Source: Ascidia mentula (lineage: Eukaryota; Chordata; Ascidiacea; Phlebobranchia; Ascidiidae). Taken from it: a stretch of 64,000 bases of DNA. The notes under the pieces are model-generated. The model saw only the letters and a list, made by a program, of their open reading frames with translations, did no database searches and was not told the origin of the DNA. Shown piece by piece: positions 56,850 through 64,000 of the stretch. Numbering within the stretch: the first letter of the stretch is position 1; each line of letters opens with the position of its first letter. The stretch covers positions 12,413,001 through 12,477,000 of the forward strand of contig OX387202.1 in NCBI GenBank assembly GCA_947561715.1, in the 5' to 3' direction. Both the position numbers and the translations under genes were made by a program.

Positions 56850-57330
56850 CAGCATGCGAGAAAAGACCTCGTCGAAGTTAACTCGGTGGCCGAGTGTTGC
56901 AGCGTGTTTCGCCAATGCTGTCCTCTGGCTATTCTTCGTTACAACGTCGCGACGATGCTCTTTTAACCGTGTCTACAACGCTCTTCCGGCTTCACCGATA
57001 TATGCTCCACCGCAGTCCTTCACGGAGTGTAATAAACAACGGGTACGGCCCAACCCAAAGGCGTTGTTTATTACATTCCGTGTAAGAACTGCGGTGGAGC
57101 ATATATCGGTAAAACCGGAAGAGCGTTGCAGTTACACAGACTCGGTTAAAAGAGCATCGCCGCGACGTTGCAACGAAGAATAGCCAGAGGACAGCATTGG
57201 CGAAACACGCTGTCACACTCGGCAAAATTAGTTTTGGTGCACGTGTAGACCTGTGTCACAATGGAAGTTCATGCATTACTAAGCAAAGCAGTGACGCAAT
57301 TAAGTTAAATTTACGGTTGAATGAGCGCAC
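56850..57330. mobile_element. Head-to-head Penelope-like endonuclease remnants
   Basis: 56885-57045 and about 57068-57230 are imperfect reverse complements, for example GCGTGTTTCGCCAATGCTGT against ACAGCATTGGCGAAACACGC. In the plus-strand half the frames give VYYIPCKNCGGAYIGKTGRA, then a frame change, then TRLKEHRRDVATKNSQRTAL and AKHAVTLGKISF. That is the GIY-YIG endonuclease region of Penelope-like elements. Both halves are truncated and frameshifted. Confidence 0.7.
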
Positions 57331-58960
57331 ATGTGCGTGCTGTTGTCATGGCGAATTTTAGGGTGTTTGGGGCAGTTTTAGTGGGGTTTTGGGCTATTTT
57401 AATGAGGTAGTTACTTGATGGTGGGTGCTGGTGAAAATGTGGCAAAAAATTCAGGCTGTATTTGTGGAAAAATGAATCGTTTAGGTGTCCAATCATTTTT
57501 GATTTTATGAAAGATTCATCCCTAGTCTACAAATTTTGATCAAAATTAGTGTGTGAAAAAATGGTTTAGCCGCCCCCCTAGGGCCATTTGGCCCCCTGGT
57601 TACTCAGTATTTTGGTAAAACAAGCAACAAAACTGCCCACTCATTTGCGTTTTTGTGTAAGTCCCAACTCTTCTCTATGCAATGGCATCAAAGTTAGTTG
57701 CTGAAAAAGTACCTAAGCAACCCTCCAGGGCTGGTTATGACCCCCCTGTTAGTGATATGATCTTCCAGGAGGCGTAACAAGTCCTTGCTCAGTACAGTTT
57801 CATCCAGGAGCAGCAATTTTTTTTTTAACCTTTAAGAATATTTGGTCCCTATGTAAGTCACAAGACCCATCAACGGTTGTTGGGAAACAAGTGGAACAGT
57901 CGCCAGGTGCATTATTGCAGACGGCCTTGAAAACAGAATTTGCCCAATTTAATACCTACATAGGTCCTATATTATACCGCCCTGTCGACTTGATCACGCG
58001 TCAATTAAGTTCAATGGCGTTTGTCATTGTGTCGAGTTGTTAATGAAAACAACGTTGAAAAGGTAATGTATACCTTCCTTTTCACGTGGTCACCAGTAGA
58101 CCGTGTGAATGCCACTTCGAGTCGCACAAATTTTTACTGTTGCGTCACAGACCCGCGTATCGATTATAAAACAACATTCTGGTTTATTTGTTTTGTGCAA
58201 AGACGTGTAAAAGTTTAAAACAAAATTACATTGTAAGGTTAAAAACAGCATTTCATCAATGCCACAACGCAAGAATCAGTAAATTGGTAAATAAACGTGC
58301 ATAGAAAACGCAAACTCGTGTTTAAGAAAACGGCACGTTTTAAAAGGCTAAACTGTTTATATCAGCGTTCTGAGAAATTCCAAAAAAGAGATGAATTACT
58401 CGCTTTCTTATAGAGCGTGAACTACTCGGTTAAAAAATTGGTTGGGATAGCTGACATGCGAGGAAACAACCTTGACATTACATGCACTAGAAAAGTGAAA
58501 CGTGTTGTTTTAACACGGCAATTCTGTAGCCGTATACAACACTGTACACGTGTTGCATAACAGCCGTGTTTTTTCTCCCTGTGAATGCTGTGACACACCT
58601 AACGTGTTGTTTTGCCGTGAAAATCTGCGATCCTGCCTAAACAACACGCGTGTAATGTGTCGTATAGGGCTACAAGCCCATTGCACAGGAAATGCGTGTT
58701 GTTTTAAACCACACAGTTATATATGCACCAAGTTGTATTACAATACTAAAGGCAATTGAAAAGGACTGGAACGAAATGCAGAAAAACAAATAGAACTGTG
58801 AAAATGTGTATATGACACTAATTATAACCAAATTTGAAACCATCAAGTAGCACAAGTAGTTGAAATACATATCATGCACCTTTTTGTGTTAAACATGCAA
58901 AATGTCAAAGTCAACACTTCTCTTACAATTTTGTCTAAGGCATTAACTTCAACTATGTTA
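57331..58960. other. Intergenic region without recognisable gene
   Basis: Contains the segment at 58030-58310 related to 55170-55870. It also has several copies of ACACGTGTTG/CGTGTTGTTTT-like words around 58500-58700 that suggest a degenerate repeat. No supported coding sequence. Confidence 0.4.
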
Positions 58961-59072
58961 ACTTTGAAAACATTTTATGGCTGCAAAGTACCATGATTCA
59001 ACAAAATCAAACTATAATGAACAGCCAACCAAGCAAATATGTTTGGTAGCTTTACTTTATATAGATATATCC

Positions 59073-60130
59073 ACAGCAATGGACATCGGTCCAATGAACC
59101 CAGCATTATTTGTATTGATTACAATACAAGCATGGGCTAGCATCTTGGGCTGTTTATTCTGAAAATAAAATAAATAGGCATAAGATAAAATATATGAATA
59201 TAGCATTGACACTAACACAATTAGTTATTTTTAAAACCCTGTCAAAATTGAGACGACAATACAACTTTGCCTTGAAAAGTCAATGTATGAATATGAATTA
59301 TCACCAACATGTTTTCAGCCTTCGAATATGCGAATTAATGGAAAACAAGAATGCCATATAGTAATTTGCTACCACAAAATGAACATTTTCAGAAACTTGT
59401 TTTTGTAAGCGGCTTCATACATACTACTTACAAAACTAACTTATTGTTTTGTGAACAATAAAAATATTTACCTTCGTCAGAACAAAAATGGCAGTAGAAT
59501 GCTTGCTGATATTACTTTTTCCTTCGTATCTTCATGTTGTCCACCCCAACATTAATTAACCTAAAGGGAATTGTTGTTGAAAAATTTTATTTGCCGAAGG
59601 GCAAAGGCGAAATACAGAACACAAAAATGCTATATTTGTTACTTTGATAAGAAATGACAATACTTACTGAACATTACTTTTCATGTGTCAACATATTCTT
59701 CTGGTATCAGGCCCAAACCAGCAAGTAAGACAATCTACAAAACATTCAACAACAAAAATAACATCTGCACAACATTTATTGTTATGTATGTTTTAAAGTG
59801 CCTGATGTTTGGTTTATTGTACATGCAATTGTTAATGAAGTGAATAAAAGCACATGCTTAAAAAAGCACACATGTTGATAAAGTGCTTGAAACTAACCTC
59901 AGGGTGATCCATCTAATCCACAATTTGTATTGCAACAAGTTGATCAACAGTATACAAGGATCTAGTTTATGCAATATAACCTGAAGAATTTTGCAAACCA
60001 AACAGCTCACATTAAAAATGACAAAATACACATTTTAACATAGCTAAAAACGAAGTGGCACGACTTACCCTTGTAGTTGAAACAACATCGTTAATATAAT
60101 AAGCCAACCTGGCAAGCTGCTTTGAAACAT
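59073..60130 (-). other. Possible minus-strand exons, coding status unresolved
   Basis: A 62-base exon-like stretch from ATG at 60130 to a GTAAGT donor at 60068 encodes MFQSSLPGWLIILTMLFQLQ, which looks like a signal peptide. Further AG/GT-bounded stretches are 59912-59898, 59734-59668, 59505-59472 and one from 59163 down to a stop near 59073. The 59734-59668 piece is closed in all three frames. This is therefore a pseudogene, a non-coding transcript, or a wrong chain. Confidence 0.2.
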
Positions 60131-60884
60131 TTCGCCACAAATTCCCGCCGAAATATTTTCAAGGTAAGGTGTAAATAAAACCTTGTCTACACAGTCCAAA
60201 AAATTCTCAGCTTCCAAGTTTATAACAATCTGACATTACAAGATGTTATTGTATTAATACAGTTAATTTACGTTTAAAAATAATGGCCAAATAAGAAGGT
60301 AGTTATTAATTTATACTTACATTGGGCGGATCCCCATGTTTCGGATTGTGCGTTTTCGAAACGTGGGCGAGAGAACCTAAATTTTACTCACAATGCCCTT
60401 AAACGATAGGAGTATAGTTTGATAATATCTAACTCAAAACGCTCTTAATTATACACTAGCAATTGCGCATACAACTGTGCTCAGCAGCAAAATCAGCATT
60501 AATGCATTTTACTGATTGCTTGCTTTATGACGTAATTTAAAATACATTATGACAGAGAAATACATGTTGGGCATTTCCCATCGCCAATACTTACTTCAAT
60601 AGAAATATTGATATGCAATATAAAACACTTCTTTAGTAATTTATCTTGTCACCAGCCTTCGAATTTTGACCGTAAATATCCTATGCAAACATAGATGTCT
60701 GATAACAACACGGAAAGCGTGTTGCTAACAGTAGTGCATATAACACGGCCAGGCTTCAAATAACGTGCACGTTCGTTCCTAAGGCACACGCACGTTATCT
60801 AAGATACGCGTACAATATCAAAAGCATTGGAACAAAGCTGGATCAGACGACAAGTCATACCAAGATCTCAAAATCCAAACCCTC

Positions 60885-60955
60885 ATTAAGGCTTGAACTA
60901 ACGATCCTGGGCTTACTAGGCCCACCGCTCTACCGACTGAACAACGGGTGTTCAG
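60885..60955 (-). pseudogene. Degenerate tRNA-Thr(AGT)-like sequence
   Basis: The minus strand reads TTCAGTCGGTAGAGCGG (D arm/box A), GGGC-CTAGTAA-GCCC (anticodon arm with the loop usual for tRNA-Thr AGT) and AGTTCAAGCC (box B). The T stem pairs at 3 of 5 and the acceptor at about 5 of 7 positions, so it is a pseudogene or SINE head, not a working tRNA. Confidence 0.5.
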
Positions 60956-61371
60956 CGGTTGCACGAGATATATGGCCAAGATGTGTATAAGCGTTGCCAA
61001 ACGACGTTCATATTTACGTATACGTGATCTCCAACACCGCAATTAGAAAACACAGAAGTAATTCGTGCTATCGCATGGCAGGATTGCCGCTACTGCGCCT
61101 CTTTTAACATCATTTAACTTACTTTATATGGTTGGAACGAAGTGGTTGCTTTTGTTTTTGCTAACAACTATTCACATAAAATCGACAACGACTCCCTAAA
61201 AACGCAGCCGAAACTCCTGATACTCTTATAATAGCTAACACTGTGGGTCACTGAACCTCGACTGCCGTACCAACTTTTCTTCATTTCGGTGACAATAAAC
61301 ATATGGGCTCAAACGTACATATTTTACAGTTTGAACATTGATTCTAACCTATACCAATCTTTCTGTATGCA

Positions 61372-61492
61372 TTAGCGATGCATACAGTAAAAAGTTTCGG
61401 TTTTGGTCGAATTTTGCCGAAACCGAATAATTGCAAAAATCTCAGTTTCGGCCGAGAAAATTCGGTAATCCGAACTTTCGGTGCATCCCCTA
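61372..61492. mobile_element. Truncated GATGCACCGAAA-family MITE
   Basis: GATGCATACAGTAAAAAG, TTGCCGAAACCGAATAATTG, TTTCGGCCGAGAAAATTCGG and TTTCGGTGCATCCCCTA match the right half of the family. The left terminus is missing. Confidence 0.65.
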
Positions 61493-61735
61493 TTAAATAC
61501 ATCCCGATAAATATTGAAAGAACCCTAAACCACTTAAACGCGCTTTACCTGTGGATGGCAAAAATGTTTGATAAGTTATTTTAATGTTCTTATGGAGCGT
61601 TCGTTGGTTACCGTTGCCGGAAAAAAATATTTTGTTAGAGGTTAGGATGAATCCAGTAGTCGAAAATGTCTTTTCTATCCATCAATATTTTCAACGTATC
61701 TTGATATGCCACGTTAGGACGATAAACTAATGTGT

Positions 61736-62008
61736 ACTTTCTTTCAACATATGACCTTATTGTTTTTACTTACTTGTTTTTCAGGTGTTATCGTAGAAAT
61801 TGGACATTACTTATTTTCTAGGGGCCACAAACCTTTTGATCTGCGTCTCCTGCAAAACAACACAAAATGTCCGCTATTCATCGGCTGGTACAGTTTTAAT
61901 ATAATATTTGAGGAAACATGGAGAATGTTTTTGGCTTACCCCTCCATTTATGTACATTTATATTATGGTATTTCGCTTGTTCTTGAAATGGGCGGTGTTA
62001 CTTTATGA
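61736..62008 (+). pseudogene. TMEM45-like (DUF716) exon fragment, copy 2
   Basis: FQHMTLLFLLTCFSGVIVEI corresponds to copy 1 at 54.4 kb and to the helix WQHSTMYLFFAVSGIVDML of TMEM45. The frame stays open for 92 codons but soon loses similarity. Flanking sequence from about 61580 matches 53395-53490 and 54400-54600, so the whole segment was duplicated. Confidence 0.35.
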
Positions 62009-63329
62009 ATTTTACTTTCAACGAAAATTTGTAACGTTTTGAAAAGTGTGTAATTGTTCGTCTGTGCAGGTCACCTTACACTTACCGCATTTTTATATCT
62101 TTTTTTCCCAGGTGACAAAAAAATCGACTGCTTTCAGAGGTCTGCTGTCGCCAAGGCAGTGCGCCGTCGGTAATTTTCCAATTACAGTTTGTTGCTCGTT
62201 GTAACAAGCTTTGTGCCAAATTGAGCTGAATAAAGTTTTTGCTGTAATTTTTCCAGTCGTTAGGCCTTCGATTCATTTTGTATGCATTTGATTTCACATA
62301 AACGACACAAACCCTACAGCTGTAGCTACGCTTCAGCTTAACTGCTCTACAAACCACTGGCAAACGTAACACACATTCACCACATACGAAGGGGCGCCGA
62401 CACGCCTCGATTCAGAGACGGACTTGTGGGTGAAAAAGTTCACTTCGGTGAAGTTACTTCACCCAACTTCACTCGGTGCATGAAGTTGAGTGAAGTGACT
62501 GCACCGAAGCGCACATTTTTACGCACAACCCCTGTTGTCGATTCAGTTCAAGCGTAATGCCATTGTATCAAATCGTAAGTATGAACAAAATGACGAAGTG
62601 TACGTCTAAACCAGTTGCCCTTGTCTTTGTCATCAAAAAATGGATATCAGAAGGTTACTAAATAAACGTAAGTCAGAGGAAAATATATACAAACCAGAAA
62701 CGCTTGCTGAAAGCAAAGCAGCTTAGAGTGGATAAACAGTTCACTGCAACCAATCAAGTTCCACCGGAAACACCACCTGCGAAAGTGGACAATCACTTGC
62801 CTCAAGATATAGGGACATAAGCCTATACGTAAAAATCATAGAACGTTTGACTGATGATCAACTATACTATACGACCTCCTGATCAACACATATGTTCGAC
62901 CAAATAAATACAATTACCATAACGATTCTCATGGCTCCCACTGAAAGTTGAAAGGTGCTCTGTGCAAGTATTGTGTGCTGTTTCCTCAACCAGTGCATCG
63001 AGGTAAAATGGGCGCGTATATCGTGACCCCCTTTGTTACATATAAAAATTTTAACGACTGCGCGAGGAATCACCTCATTTCCTGTCGATCGGTGTAAGAT
63101 TTGTTGAGCTGCAAGGGATAGACGCTGTCACCATTGCAGTTCCGATGGTCACATTTGATGTTAGCAATGCTGACGAAAAAGACAGTTCTAAAGTTAAATA
63201 TGAGTTTATTTAAACAATTTGGCTATAACTTTTGATCAAAGTATTACGTCACCCAAACTGCTGATAGTCAAAATGCTTTGATGTTACTGATACCAAGCGT
63301 AAGAATATATCTTTGTCATATCTCACGGT
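62009..63329. other. Intergenic region without recognisable gene
   Basis: No supported gene. 62440-62500 has clustered GTGAAGT/ACTTCAC words that can fold back on each other. Nothing else stands out. Confidence 0.4.
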
Positions 63330-63990
63330 TTTTACTTACACCCACGGTGCTGTCCATTTATTCCTTTATACCATTCTAAGTGTTCGACTAGCGACGCCAC
63401 TGTACGACACGGGCGGCGCGTGGATAAATGTTAAGTTACCGTTATGCAGTACCTCGAACAGACCAACGCTATTGTTATCTACCAAAGTCCATAAAAATTG
63501 ATTTTCCTATTTACATGTATTTGTCAATGTTTTGCCGTACATGCTGGTGCCAAAAGTAGTTAGACGACGTTGGTGCCAGTATAAGTCGTTTAATTTCAAA
63601 CTACAAACAATTATTTGGGGAGAAATTTGTATTTCGAGTCTCTATTAAACAACAGCTTTTAACCATTAACTGAACGGTTACATAGTGTTGAAAACATATC
63701 GAAAGAAAAATGGTACTTGTTTCGGTAACAATGCTCCATGTTTGGATAACATCATCGTTTGGGATCCACACCCAAAATAAATTTGTCTGTTTAGATTGCT
63801 AAATAAACGCAACCGCAATAAATTTTTGGAGAAAATCCATGCAAAAACCAGCCAACACTTGCTTTAACGTTCAGTGAATAAGCGCGTTAAACCTAAAAGC
63901 AAACATTGTTTCCAAACATGGAGCATTGTTACCGAACACGTGGCATTGTTACGAAACAAGTGCCATTTTTCGTTCAATCGGACCTTAAAA
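63330..63990. mobile_element. Third copy of the CAGTGGCGGATC-type element (interior)
   Basis: CATTCTAAGTGTTCGAC, GACGCCACTGT, GGCGTG/GGCGCGTGGATAA, TTGCCGTACATGCTGGTG and GACGTTGGTGCCAGTA follow the order of 46015-46600. The copy carries an added inverted repeat: GGTAACAATGCTCCATG near 63723 and CATGGAGCATTGTTACC near 63917. Confidence 0.7.
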
Positions 63991-64000
63991 GAGATTAGCA

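Noticed and set aside
59668..59734. Exon-like stretch reading IVLLAGLGLIPEEYVDT
   Set aside because: It is bounded by splice-like sites but every frame has a stop before the donor, so it cannot link the neighbouring candidate exons.
60885..60955. Functional tRNA-Thr(AGT) gene
   Set aside because: The anticodon arm is good, but the T stem and acceptor stem pair poorly, so it was recorded as a degenerate tRNA-like sequence.

Overview
The window looks like animal genomic DNA. It is AT-rich, and its genes are split into many short exons with GT-AG introns, mostly 100-900 bases long. There are no operons or bacterial signals. Gene content (a TDRD12-type piRNA factor, a mitochondrial ribosomal protein, an AQP8-type channel, acyl-peptide hydrolases) fits an invertebrate. 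An ascidian or similar invertebrate deuterostome is my best guess, but it is an inference from compactness and gene repertoire, not a proof.

Left part (1-17,200) is gene-dense. A five-exon MRPS34 gene (minus, 292-1836) is divergent from a roughly 31-exon TDRD12-like gene (plus, about 2494-17170). I traced almost every exon of the latter by splice sites and reading phase. It encodes about 1,860 residues: N-terminal Tudor, DEAD-box-like helicase core, CCCH zinc finger, second Tudor, a Ser/Thr-rich linker and a helical C-terminal module. Its introns hold several small DNA transposons and a SINE-like repeat.

Middle part (17,200-34,300): two intronless acyl-peptide hydrolase genes lie tail to tail (20114-22228 plus, 23225-25336 minus). 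One internal block is nearly identical between them and the rest is much more diverged. After about 6 kb without recognisable genes comes a five-exon AQP8-like aquaporin (31280-34293) with unusual pore motifs.

Right part (34,300-64,000) is an accessory, transposon-rich region. It holds a perfect 220-bp inverted repeat with a 15-bp loop and a target duplication (about 38.2-38.7 kb). Two sets of Penelope-like element remnants sit head to head (38.8-39.6 and 56.9-57.3 kb). Two hAT elements have exact 8-bp target duplications, and the second is split by another nested element (43.4-48.7 kb). There are also many short hAT-type MITEs, a 5'-truncated LINE with a 14-bp target duplication (55.9-56.5 kb), a minisatellite (51.6-52.5 kb) and dispersed duplications. 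Threaded through 39.8-50.9 kb on the minus strand are very short in-phase exons of an unknown gene, including a tandemly duplicated exon block into which the hAT elements inserted. The CAGTGGCGGATC element family occurs at the left edge, in the nested insertion and near the right edge.
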